Shown piece by piece: positions 32,840 to 42,299 of a DNA stretch of 64,000 bases. The stretch comes from Crataegus laevigata (Eukaryota > Streptophyta > Magnoliopsida > Rosales > Rosaceae): assembly GCA_963580275.1 (NCBI GenBank), contig OY756947.1, positions 8,843,001 through 8,907,000 of the forward strand. The letters are read 5' to 3'. Every line of letters starts with the position of its first letter. Position 1 is the stretch's first letter. Position numbers and translations under genes: made by a program. The notes beneath the pieces are model-generated. The model saw only the letters and a list, made by a program, of their open reading frames with translations, ran no database searches and was not told the DNA's origin.

Positions 32840-34085
32840 ATCTTACCAGATGATGCATTGTAATAAAACAATGAGACATGACAATAAATGCATAACATGA
32901 TAATATGGATTATAAGTCTAAAGACACTCATAAATCGTTCCAACCAGACATTTACATATCAAGGCTACATATCAAGGCAAGTTCTGAATATTAAGACAAT
33001 AATTTAGAAGAATATTGGACATCATTGGAATTAAAAATACAACGTACAATTAAAATGCCTCACCTCTGAAATCCTTGCCTTGCAACTCTAAATGAACTCC
33101 CTATAAGATAATAAAAGATTAATTAGTCTGTGTATATGATCACATGAATTCTTTATTCACAACTAATTCGTATAAGTGAGCAAGAAACATTTTAAAATAA
33201 TAGAGAAAGCAGAAACTCAACAACTTTTGGATTGACAAATTATTTGTATAGACAATGTTTTCAGAGGTGAGGGACCCAAATTCCATCTTCGTATTCAAGT
33301 TCTGCACCCATTTTGGAGGGGGAAATCCACTAGTTCGATTTGATTTATGATACAGGCTGATCAGGAATGGACTAGATACAAAGGTTGAAAAATCAAGGAA
33401 ACAACTTCAGACTACCATATTTCGACTAAAAAAAACTTTGAGGCATGAAATAATTTTTTATTATTTAAGATGAAAAGAAAAAGAATGAGGTTGCAAGAGT
33501 GCTGCACTTGAAAAGAAAAAGATTAGTGCTCCATTGATTACAGGATGCAAAAGGAAAACAACCTATACAAACTTGAGAATTACAAACCGTAACCCAAAAG
33601 TAACATCTACAATGTATTCCAAAGTAATCAAAGCATAAACTCAACAACTTTTGGATCCAAACGGTAAAATCAATACTTGTATCTTCACAATATATATGAC
33701 AATTTCACAAAATTTGATGGTCGGAATAACCCTAACCCTAACAAGAAAAACGTTAACTCCAAAGTAACCAAAAAACCCTAACCCTAGAATAAAACTATAA
33801 AAACAAAAAAAATCATGAAGCTTGAAGGAGAGAAAAAAAAGATAATGTACAAGGTGAGAATTTTTTTACCTTGGAGCCCAATGTTTCTAGAGAGGAGAAG
33901 ATGCTCCTTGGAAGAGAAAGCAGCACACTCAAAATCTCTCAAAGTTTCTAGGGTTGAGGTGAGATTTGCCAAGCTCTTTGGTATTTATACATATCACCTT
34001 GAAATCCTCCCAAATCCACCAAATCACAAATCCGTTCAAATTCTATTCCTTTTTCAATACACCTAAATTTGTAGAGACTTCAAAA
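32840..34085. other. Non-coding interior of the Harbinger element
   Basis: AT-rich DNA with no gene. Interstitial telomere-like repeats (AACCCTAACCCTAA) occur near 33729-33742, and a related motif (AACCCTAACCCTAG) near 33773-33786. The right-hand part carries Harbinger-type subterminal sequence (CAATACACCTAAATTT) before the Pack-MULE. Confidence 0.5.
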
Positions 34086-34094
34086 AAAAAATTA

Positions 34095-34358
34095 GGGTAA
34101 ATGACAAAAAACTACCTCAACTATTGGTGTCACGACACTTTCATACCTCAACTTTAAAACGTGACAATGTCATACCGCATCTTACGAATTTGTGACAATG
34201 TCATACCTCTGTCAATTTTTCTGTTAGTTTTTCTGTTAAGTGCTGACGTGGCAAGATATGGGGACCACTCACTCATACAGTTGGATTAAAAAATAATTAA
34301 ATATATTTTTAATAATTAAAAATTAAAAAAATTAAATTTTTTTATTTTTATATTAAAT

Positions 34359-34400
<42 letters not shown>

Positions 34401-35908
34401 TCTCTCTCTCCCTCTCTCACCTCTCTTTCTTCTCTCTCTTCTCTGCCCAGAACCCATTCCCATCTCCCCCCAACCACCCCGACCCCTTCCCGTTCCCCTT
34501 CCGTGCAACCCCCCCCACCTCAACCCAGTTCCTCCCCCCAAACCCAACGCGCACTCATCTCTCCTCCCCCATCTTCATCTTCTTCCCCCTTTCTCTCTAC
34601 CTGCAACCCAGAAACAAGAAAAAAAACAAAACAAAAAAAAATAAAAATCGAACCCAATTTCGCCCCAAGAAGAAGAAGAACCCTCTCTGTCTCCTCCCCA
34701 TCTTCATCTTCATCCCCTTTTCCCTCTACTTGCAACCCAGAAACAGAAAAAAAGAAAAAGAAAAAAAGAAAATGACATCCAGTTTCGGCCCAGGAGAAGA
34801 AGAAGAAGAAGAGAGAAGAAGAACGAAAAAAAAGAAGAAGTGAAATCCAGTTTCGGCCCAGGAGAAGAAGAAGAAGAAGAAGAAGAAATCCAAAAAAAAT
34901 GGATGAGAAAGACGACAACAAAACTGGGGACATCGGGGAAACGGGCCCAAAATCCGACGGGTCTTCTCCGAACCCGAATCCCAAAACTGCGAGGACGAAG
35001 GTTCCAAAAGTGGAAGTCTGCCTGTATCGACGGGGGAAAGGCCCGATCGACACGTTCAAGTCGGGTCTAGGGGGTTGGGACCAGAACCAGTTGGAGGTCG
35101 GAGACATTCTCGACAAGTATGGATTCAAATCGCTTTATGCTTTCAATATCGAATCGGGTCGCGGGGTTCCGATCAGGTTTAACCCTAGAAACAGCATGTC
35201 TATGCTGCCATATAGAGATGGAGCCACAGTTCAAATCGACGGAGAGCCTAAGGATTCCATGATCCAACCGGTGACGAAAATCTTGATTGGAGTAGCTTTT
35301 ATGACCATCCTGATAACCTTGGCTTTGAGGGATCCTCCGCAATGGATCTAGAAATTGAACTTTACTGGAGGTAACTTTCCTCCATGGATCATCGCTCTCG
35401 TGATCATAGTATTTACTCGAATGAGGAAGAGAACCAGGGATTTGCTGAAAAAATTTGGTTGGTGAAAGGCGCCATTGATGCTTCTCTTGCAAGGTTCATT
35501 AGTTTTTCTTTCCAATTGCTCTCAAATTTTGTTAAAAATTGATTCGTAATCACTGAAAGCTACTCTGAAGTATTTACTGAATTTTGACAAAAGAAGAAGA
35601 AGGAGAGAGAAGAGAGAGAGGCGAGAGAGGGAGAGAGAGAGGGAGAGAGAGAGAGAGAGATTTAAATTTAATTTTTTTAATTTTTAATTATTAAAAATAT
35701 ATTTAATTATTTTTTAATCTAGCTGTATTAGTGAGTGGTCCTCATCTCTTGCCACGTCAGCACTTAACATAAAAACTAACAGAAAAATTGACGGAGGTAT
35801 GACATTGTCACAAATTCGTAAGATGCGGTATGACATTGTCACGTTTTAAAGATGAGGTATGAAAGTGTCGTGACACCAATAGTTGAGGTAGTTTTTTGTA
35901 ATTTACCC
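34095..35908. mobile_element. Pack-MULE 1 carrying a captured host gene
   Basis: The 1814-bp element has long inverted ends (roughly 270-330 bp; left GGGTAAATGACAAAAAACT, right in reverse GGGTAAATTACAAAAAACT), including mirrored (CT)n/(GA)n tracts. The perfect 9-bp target duplication AAAAAATTA lies at 34086-34094 and 35909-35917. A 9-bp duplication with long inverted ends is diagnostic for Mutator-like elements. There is no transposase. The interior is a host-derived gene (34899-35465), so it is a Pack-MULE. A sister element sharing the end sequence lies at 36599-37789. Confidence 0.9.
34899..35465 (+). pseudogene. Captured membrane-protein gene inside Pack-MULE 1
   Basis: An ATG at 34899 opens a frame of 150 codons ending in TAG at 35349-35351. 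The same frame continues as protein-like sequence (KLNFTGGNFPPWIIALVIIV, then RKRTRDFLKKFGW) to a TGA at 35463-35465, so one stop mutation truncates a protein of about 188 residues. Visible features are an acidic Pro-rich N-terminus, a basic VEVCLYRRGKGP segment, a globular middle (GWDQNQLEVGDILDKYGF, RFNPRN) and two membrane segments near residues 126-142 and 160-172. I do not recognise the family. The stop makes a functional product doubtful. Confidence 0.7.
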
Positions 35909-36382
35909 AAAAAATTATGATTGAATACACCTAAATTTATAGGGAATTGTAAGAAGTCTTTAAGAATCTCAATTGAATACACCAAGACTTTTATAAAGTC
36001 TTTTAAATTCTCAATTGAATATACCTGGAATTATTAATTCTCTAAAACTCTCTTAAAATCCTAATTGAATACACCCCCCGTAAAATCAAATTCTAATTGA
36101 ATATACTTGGAATGTTATAAACTTTTTTAAAATCCTAATTGAATACACCTGGATTTCTAAAGATTTTAATAAAATATCTTAAAATCCTGATTGCATACAC
36201 ATTGAATTTCAGAAAATCCGTAGTTGTAAATATTTAAGATTTCATGCTTCCAATATCCACAACAAGATATTCTACCATATTAACCACACTTAATTTCACT
36301 ATAAAGCACTGTGTTGGAGCACCCAACTGAATCAACAAATAAAGCCACCTCCATTCTTTATACTCGAGCAACTCCTAGCAGC

Positions 36383-38291
36383 ATGCTAACAGATATGGAG
36401 AAGTCTTCCTTTAAGTTGGCTTTTTTACTTACCATTCTGGTTTTTGCATCCTGTAAGTCTACCTTTCACTGTTTGTTTTTCATTTTTTATTATCTATTAT
36501 TGTTTGTGGAATTTAAACTCAAACTCTCCTTTTTTTTAGAAAAAAAAAATTGTCTACCTATTGACATTGTAGTTATAAACTGTATTTTCTTAAAATTTGG
36601 GTAAATTACATAAAGCTACCTTAACTATTGGGTCAGTCACAGTTTCATACCCCTTCTTTAAAAAATTTCAATGTCATACTTTATCTTCGAATTTGTTACA
36701 ATGTCATACCTTCCGTAAGTTGTCTGTCAATTTCTCTATTAAATGTTGACGTGGCCTGAGGCAGGGCCCACTTTCTATTAAAAAAAATTAAAAAATAATA
36801 ATTTACCCTTAAAAAAAAAAACCCCCAAATACCCATCTTCCCCGACCCATTCCCCTCCCTTGCAGCCCAAATCTAAAACCCAGATCCCTTCCCTTTCCCC
36901 TTCCCTGCAACCCCCAACCCCTTCCCCACATACGCCTACATCTTCCCCCCTCAAGGTAAAAACCCAGGCCACCAATGGCTACGACGTCGTTCAAATCGGC
37001 CACCAGCGGGTCCGTGATCGGAAGCTAACGAAGCCCGAAATGGGTCACCTTCAGATAGCTGGCTTGATCCCTCTCCGCCACCTCCAGAAGTTCCTACTGC
37101 AAGACGTCGAAGGATTTGAGCCGAACCAAAAGCTTTTATTCGACAAGTTTTTCAAAGAGGGTGACATCTTCGACGTCTCCAGAACCACAATTAGAAAGGG
37201 GTTTCAAGGAGGAATCAAGCGGCACAATTTCAAGAGGGGGTTGATGACCCACAGGTCCAAGAGCCATAGAGTTATGGGTTCAATTGGTGTTGTAGCGACG
37301 CTGGGAAGGGTGTACAAGGGGAAGAAGATGCCGGGGAGAATGGGAGGGACCAAGATCAGGAAGCTGAAGATTGTGAAGATTGATAAGGTGGGTCTGGGGG
37401 GGGGGGGGAGATGTTGGCGTGGGTGGGGAAGGGGTCAGGGGTTGCAGGGAATGGGAAGAGGAAGGGATCTGGGTTTTGGATTTAGGTTACAGAGAAGGGG
37501 AAAGGTTCGGGAAAGATGGGTGTTTGGGTTTTTTTTATATTTATTCTATTTATTTATTTATTTTTTTAAGGGTAAATTATTATTATTTTAATATTTTATT
37601 AAATTTGTAATAGAAAGTGGGCCTTGCCTCAAACCACGTCAGCATTTAACAGAAGAATTGACAGACAACTGACGGAAGGTATGACATTGCAACAAATTCG
37701 AAGATAAGTTATAACATTGAACTTTTTTAAATAAGGGGTATGAGACTGTGATTGACCCAATAGTCGAGGTAGTTTTATGTAATTCATCCTTAAAATTTTG
37801 AATCATTCCAACTAGTTTGTTAAGAAAGTGTGTCTACTCCCTTGCACCAAAGTTTCATCCCTCGTAATGTAGACAAGATGACTTTAGAATACTATCTTGT
37901 CAAAAAAAAAAAATTCCGGAATAATTACCAACTAATTAACCCTAATTGAGATGATATTGGTACTTATTTATTTATTTATTTATTTTTATCAATTGCGGAA
38001 GGTTTTGAATACGAATGTATGAAATCTTATTATCTATTGATGATACTGTTATTATGTGTTCTTCTTTAAATGTGTTCGGATGCAGATGCTCAGAAAGGAG
38101 CCAAAGCAAGAAACGTAGTTTCGTTACGATGCCATGAAGATAGAGATTGCAGTTGTCCGAAATGCACATCTTGCAGTTGCCGTGACACATGGTGTGCATG
38201 CCCAGGCGACCCCGTCCCACCAGCTGCACCTGCATTCTTGTCTGAAATTCTCAGTGGTTATCAAACAGCAAAGCATAAACCAGAACATTGA
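36383..38291 (+). CDS. Small secreted cysteine-rich peptide (defensin-like?), two exons
   Basis: Exon 1 (36383 or 36395 to 36452) encodes a signal peptide with a strong hydrophobic core (KLAFLLTILVFAS) and ends at a good donor (CT/GTAAGT). Exon 2 (38086-38291) follows an acceptor (GGATGCAG) and joins in phase 1. From ATG 36395 the product has 87 residues: signal peptide, short linker, and a cluster of eight Cys within about 22 residues (C-x5-C-x-C-x2-C-x2-C-x-C-x4-C-x-C), then a Pro-rich tail. A TATA-like CTATAAAG sits near 36300. The spacing recalls plant DEFL/NCR-type peptides but is not a textbook match. The intron contains Pack-MULE 2. Expression is unproven. Confidence 0.6.
36599..37789. 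mobile_element. Pack-MULE 2 carrying plastid ribosomal protein L3 sequence
   Basis: The 1191-bp element has long inverted ends (left GGGTAAATTACATAAAGCT, right in reverse GGATGAATTACATAAAACT) extending about 340 bp inward. The perfect 9-bp duplication TTAAAATTT flanks it at 36590-36598 and 37790-37798. Same family as Pack-MULE 1. Between the ends lies a piece of a nuclear gene for chloroplast L3. It sits within the intron of the cysteine-rich peptide gene. Confidence 0.92.
36860..37591 (+). pseudogene. Chimeric ORF with a captured plastid RPL3 fragment
   Basis: An unbroken 243-codon frame begins and ends in Mutator end sequence. Its middle (about 36955-37386) encodes part of bacterial-type ribosomal protein L3 of chloroplasts: DRKLTKPEMGHL, DVEGFEPNQKL, FKEGDIFDVS, GFQGGIKRHNFKRG, VYKGKKMPGRMGGT. 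Compared with the family, conserved positions are changed (for example Gly to Arg in the MTHRSKSH segment, and two residues missing before IRKLKIVKID). The N- and C-terminal parts of L3 are absent. The reading frame remains open over the whole captured piece, but a functional L3 is implausible. Confidence 0.88.
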
Positions 38292-38312
38292 TTTCTACTC
38301 TCATTGTGTGCT

Positions 38313-38477
38313 CCTCATAGTCGTTTCTCATAATAACAATGCTTGAATGGAACTGACATTATGGTTCTATCAAAAAAAATATTAAATAAATGTACCTCAT
38401 AGCCTTTTCTCATAATGACAATGCTGGAATAAAATTGACGTTATGATTTTATCAGGAAAAAAAAAATAAAGAATATC
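38313..38477. repeat. 82-bp tandem duplication downstream of the peptide gene
   Basis: 38313-38394 and 38395-38477 are diverged adjacent copies starting CCTCATAG, each with TTTCTCATAATRACAATGCT. The first begins 22 bp after the stop codon, so both probably lie in the 3' UTR. Confidence 0.75.
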
Positions 38478-38760
38478 TTATTAAAGATGTTCATGTTGAA
38501 GAAAATAATAGACGTGCTTACCTTTAGCTTATTGAGGAAATATCCATGATTGCTCCCTAAGCTTAAACAAAAAAGAAACGAAAATATTAAAAAAGGAACA
38601 GCATTTTCACGTACTTATGCAAAGGACCTTGATTGCATTTATTGTAAATGAAAAAAAATTATTTAAAAACAAGTACAAGCTCTCTAAAAAGTCTCACATT
38701 GTCTAAAATTCTCTTTGTGAATGACTGACTCCCAGCAACTTCGTTGCCGGCCCTAGCCTT
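38478..38760. other. Non-coding DNA between the peptide gene and the polypyrimidine tract
   Basis: AT-rich; no gene seen. Confidence 0.45.
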
Positions 38761-39250
38761 TGGCTTGGGTGTCAGAGGCATCCACCCTTCCTTCCCTCCT
38801 TCATTCCTTTCTTTCTTCTTTTCCTTTTCCTCTTGAGTTTTCTCAGGTTCTTTGTCCTTTGCACTTTCCTTCTTTTCCTCCCTCTACTCATCCCCTTCTC
38901 TGCTTTCCTCCTCATCTTCCTTATCTTTTCCAGTTTTCTCCCTTCTTTTTATATTCTCGTCTTTTCCTTTTTCTTTTGAGTTTTCTCAGGTTCTTCTTCA
39001 TTTGCACTTTCCTTCTTTTCCTCCCTCTACTCCTCCCCCTCCCTGCTTTCCTCCTCTTCTTCCTTATCTTTTCCAGTTTTCTCCCTTCCTTTTATATTCT
39101 CGGTTTTCCCCTAAGTTTAATCTTGGTTTTCCTTGAGCTGAGTCTTAACTATCCTGGGCTTTTTGCCCCTTATCTGGTGTTTTTCGCCTATTTTTACTGC
39201 TTTGTCTTTTATTTCTCTTTCTCCTTCCTCCCTAGCTGTGATACTTCATC
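38761..39250. repeat. Polypyrimidine region with a 144-bp tandem duplication
   Basis: The plus strand is almost entirely C/T. A unit of 144 bp starting GAGTTTTCTCAGG repeats at 38835 and 38979 (second copy partial, to about 39107). The long open frame across it is a composition artefact. On the minus strand this is a polypurine stretch lying downstream of the TRIM-like sequence. Confidence 0.75.
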
Positions 39251-39315
39251 TCCATCCCACCATGTGCTTGGATCAGTGAGCTCTGATTTGAAATTGGATA
39301 TTAGATCCACTTTCC

Positions 39316-40344
39316 TCCCTCACTTCCCCTCCCCCAACTTGTCACATATAAGGCACATCACCTCCTCTCTTACAGGCAATGTGGCATCTTACAATCCACC
39401 CCCCTTAGGGCCCAACGTCCTTGTCGGCACTCTTCTGGGTGGGGAGTGGCTCTGATACCAAATTATCACATCCAAGGTATTAAATATCGGTAATATCGGA
39501 AACATCGGTAGTCCGAAAACACGAAAATATCGATGGAAATATCGGTAAAATATCGATATCGATAAAAATTACATGGAAACCATGGAAATTGTAAGAAAAA
39601 CTTGGAAATTTTAATTGAAACTTTGCAAGATGTTTATTTAGTCAATTATCTATTAGTTTATCACAAAAAATTGGAAGGAAATGCATTGCATGATGGATTT
39701 AACTGATTGAAGTTGATTATATAGCGAGCAGGCAAACATTGTGAGTGTAAAAAATATGTAGTAATTAATGAAAAAAGTTTAAAGACACCACAATCATTAT
39801 ATATAATGAATTAGTACAATATTTTACACTTTATATATTGCATTTTTTTTCTCTCTCAGATAACACACACAGACTGACACATAGCCTGGATATTTTGAAA
39901 GTAGGTTTGGATTTTTTTTTCTTCTCTCGGATAACACACACACACACCCCACTTCTACACACACACACACTTCAAAGTGCACCCCACTTCTACACACACA
40001 CGCACAGACACACTGTAACACCCCAACCCTAAATTTTTATATATTTTCGTGGTTCCCCAAATAATTATGAAATTATCGTTTTAGTCCCCTATCTTAACCA
40101 AATCTGGACCATTCATCTTGATTTCCAAATTCTCTCAAGCTGCCACATGGCAGCACCCTAGCACCCTCACGTATCTCTCTCTCCCCACCCTGTGACCTCT
40201 TTCTCCTTCTTTCTTCTCTGCACTCACTCTCCCTCTCTCGAAGACCCTCACTCTTTCACCCTTTGACCCACACCCGAGAGCACCCACGCACACCCTTCGT
40301 GGTACTCCGTCGACGGCATCGTCATCACCTTCTACACGCCGTCG

Positions 40345-40375
<31 letters not shown>

Positions 40376-41253
40376 CTCTCCCGTCGCTGCGCAACTCGAC
40401 GAAACCCCAAGAACCTCCGGCGAGTTCTTCATGGGTTATGGTTAGGTAAGCCTCGAACCTCTCTCTCTCGAAGACTCGAACCTTCTCTCCTCTTCTGTGA
40501 CTCTGAGTCTTCTGAGACTCTTCTCTGTCTGAGACACACAGATCTCCCCTCTCCCCTCTTCCACACGCACAGATCTCCCCTCTCCCCTCTTCCACACACA
40601 CAGATCTCCCATCTCGATCCTTTCTCTCTGCACCGAGGGTCCGAGACCCACACACACACGCAGTCTAGGTGGCGCCGTCTCTCTCCCCTCTCGATCCTTT
40701 CTCTTAGTCCCGAGTCCCGACCACCGGGTCAACTGGTGATTTGAATCGCTCAAGGACTCAGTCCCGAGTTCGACGACGACGGTTACCTGGTGATTTGAAT
40801 CCTTCGTCGCTCAAGGACTCCGCCCATCGATTTGAATCCGCCCAGCGACTCTGAGTCGCTCAAGGACTCCGGCGTTCTTCCCCGACTCTCCTCCCAGCGA
40901 TTTGAATCGTCCGGCGTTCTTCCCCGATTACGAAATTTCCGATATTTCGCGATATTTCCATAATATCGTGATATTATCGATAATATCGATAATATTGCGA
41001 TATTAGGACTAAAACCATTTGGAAACCTAAAATAATATCGGCAATGAGAAATTCCGATAATATCGCCGATATTATCGGCAGTTTGGTCCATGATCACATC
41101 TTAGTCCACATAGTAAGATACTGTCCGCTTTGGGCCACGACCTCACGGATTTATTTTTGGGCTTCCACCCAAAACGCGTCTCACTATAGGGAGGTAGGCA
41201 TGTACATATAAAGCACATCACCTCCTTTTCCCCAGGCGATGTGGGATCTTACA
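39316..41253 (-). mobile_element. Minus-strand TRIM related to Cassandra but without 5S, split by hAT element B
   Basis: On the minus strand one LTR begins at 41253 with TGTAAGATCCCACATCGCC and shares CCAAAGCGGACA with the Cassandra LTR, but lacks the 5S rRNA block. It is cut at its far end by hAT element B (39473-41092, target repeat ATCACATC). Past the insertion come the primer-binding site TTTGGTATCAGAGCC (39449-39463), a purine tract (AAGGGGGGTGGA) and a second LTR start TGTAAGATGCCACATTGCC at 39393, which diverges after about 60-80 bp, so the left boundary is uncertain. It has no coding capacity. Confidence 0.7.
39473..41092 (-). mobile_element. Non-autonomous hAT-type element B
   Basis: A 1620-bp element is flanked by a perfect 8-bp duplication ATCACATC (39465-39472 and 41093-41100). 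It starts CAAGGTATTAAATATCGG and ends CAGTTTGGTCCATG, with many TATCGATA-type motifs at both ends. About 370-480 bp at its left match the right end of element A (17093-18450) in reverse, including the CTCGGATAA and (CA)n stretch. The rest of the interior (about 40014-40920, including CT runs and a TGTAACACCCCAACC start) differs. It has no transposase. Confidence 0.85.
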
Positions 41254-42125
41254 CAACCATCATGCCAAATCTCCATCGAGGCCAAGTGTGGAGTATTTTA
41301 CATACCTCTTAGCCTCACATTCTTCCATATTTTGCAAGGGTTTGTGAAGGAGACTTGAATCTAGTGTCTACTTTCTCGATTCGGAGTTTGGCTTCCTTCG
41401 AGGATGTGACGACGGCGACAATGTGGTGTTTGCTGCTGGAGATTAGGGTTTTTTATTGTCTGTTTTCTGCCGCCGTCGGGCATAAGCTTGTGTAGGCCTT
41501 CCGTTGTATCTTGGGTTGCTGCTCTCATTTTGATTGGGACTTTTACATTCTTGTAATTTTTTACCCAGTCTTTTTAGGTCTTGTACTTGTTTTTATTATA
41601 ATGAAAGTTGTCTTCATTATAAAATAATAATAATAACAACATTTAACTTTTGGAGGGGAAAAAAAGGAAAGTATCTGACCGAAAAAGGAAACAATGAGAG
41701 ATAATTTTGATTTGAAAAACAGAGAATTTTGTTGACTAAATTAATCACCAATTATTTGTAACTAAAAATATCCTAGCAAGGAAGGAAACAAAAATAAAAC
41801 CTACAACTAAAATGACAAGTTTGAAAATCAATACGTGGAATTTTGGTTTTTTTTTTTTTTTTTTTTTGACAAGATGAAATTTTGGTTTTAAAAAATACAA
41901 TCATTACGTGAAAATTAAATTAAATATGCTGACACGGCCTTTAGTCTAAACGCCATGATTAAAGTTTGAAAAAGAATGAATTTTTAATAAAAAAAATGTG
42001 GAAATCCTCAACAAGGTTTTTAGCCCATTTTGCACTCTACTTCTAAGTTCTGTGTGTTTTCAATTTCATATATGAATATTGCAATGTTTTCTCAAAATAA
42101 AAGAAAATTGTGAAAATAAGCGAGT
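41254..42125. other. Intergenic DNA with a possible LINE 3' end
   Basis: 41380-41640 has the look of a non-LTR retrotransposon tail: GTTTTTATTATAATGAAAG followed by TTCATTATAAAATAATAATA. It is only suggestive. 41640-42125 is AT-rich with a T-run near 41845-41867. No gene is supported. Confidence 0.35.
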
Positions 42126-42129
42126 GGTT

Positions 42130-42193
42130 CTAATTATCTCATTCTTGTGCATTGGTCATGCTAATCTTCTATATATTTTTCCAATTTTACTAG
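42130..42193 (-). ncRNA. Degenerate U6 snRNA-like sequence
   Basis: Read on the minus strand, the stretch contains TAAAATTGGAA, then AGAAGATTAGCATG, then TGCACAAGAATGA. These match the conserved core of U6 snRNA (AAATTGGAAC, AGAAGATTAGCATGG, TGCGCAAGGATGA) in the right order and spacing, with several substitutions. The 5' stem and the 3' tail are not preserved, so it is a U6-derived relic, not an active gene. Confidence 0.65.
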
Positions 42194-42299
42194 AAGGGTA
42201 ATATGAAAACATATTTCATTCCTCAATCACAAAACACTGCAAAGTATTTGAAACTGCATTTGAAACAACCCGATCTGATCCTGTATGCTTTTGTTCTGT

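Larger units (their letters stand above)
29050..36080 (-). mobile_element. Decayed PIF/Harbinger element hosting two nested insertions
   Basis: The ends are inverted (GGGGGGTGTATTC at 29050; GAATACACCCCCC ending 36079) and flanked by TAA at 29047-29049 and 36081-36083, the 3-bp target typical of Tourist/Harbinger; one extra G at 36080 makes the fit imperfect. Subterminal TTGAATACACC repeats are abundant near 35930-36080. Inside are relics of the two standard genes, both minus strand: a SANT-like ORF1 (32248-32834) and a transposase C-terminus (29376-29729). Removing the solo LTR (29722-32197) and the Pack-MULE (34095-35908), each with one target repeat, leaves about 2.7 kb. Confidence 0.7.

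Noticed and set aside
34520..35128. 202-codon minus-strand frame in Pack-MULE 1
   Set aside because: Phe/Ser/Leu-rich antisense of GAA repeats and of the captured plus-strand gene.
38760..39455. 231-codon plus-strand frame
   Set aside because: It spans a polypyrimidine tract and the TRIM; Ser/Phe/Leu/Pro composition and the internal 144-bp DNA repeat show it is not a protein gene.
40332..40753. Arg/Glu-rich minus-strand frames
   Set aside because: They lie inside hAT element B over CT microsatellites and short tandem repeats; composition artefact.
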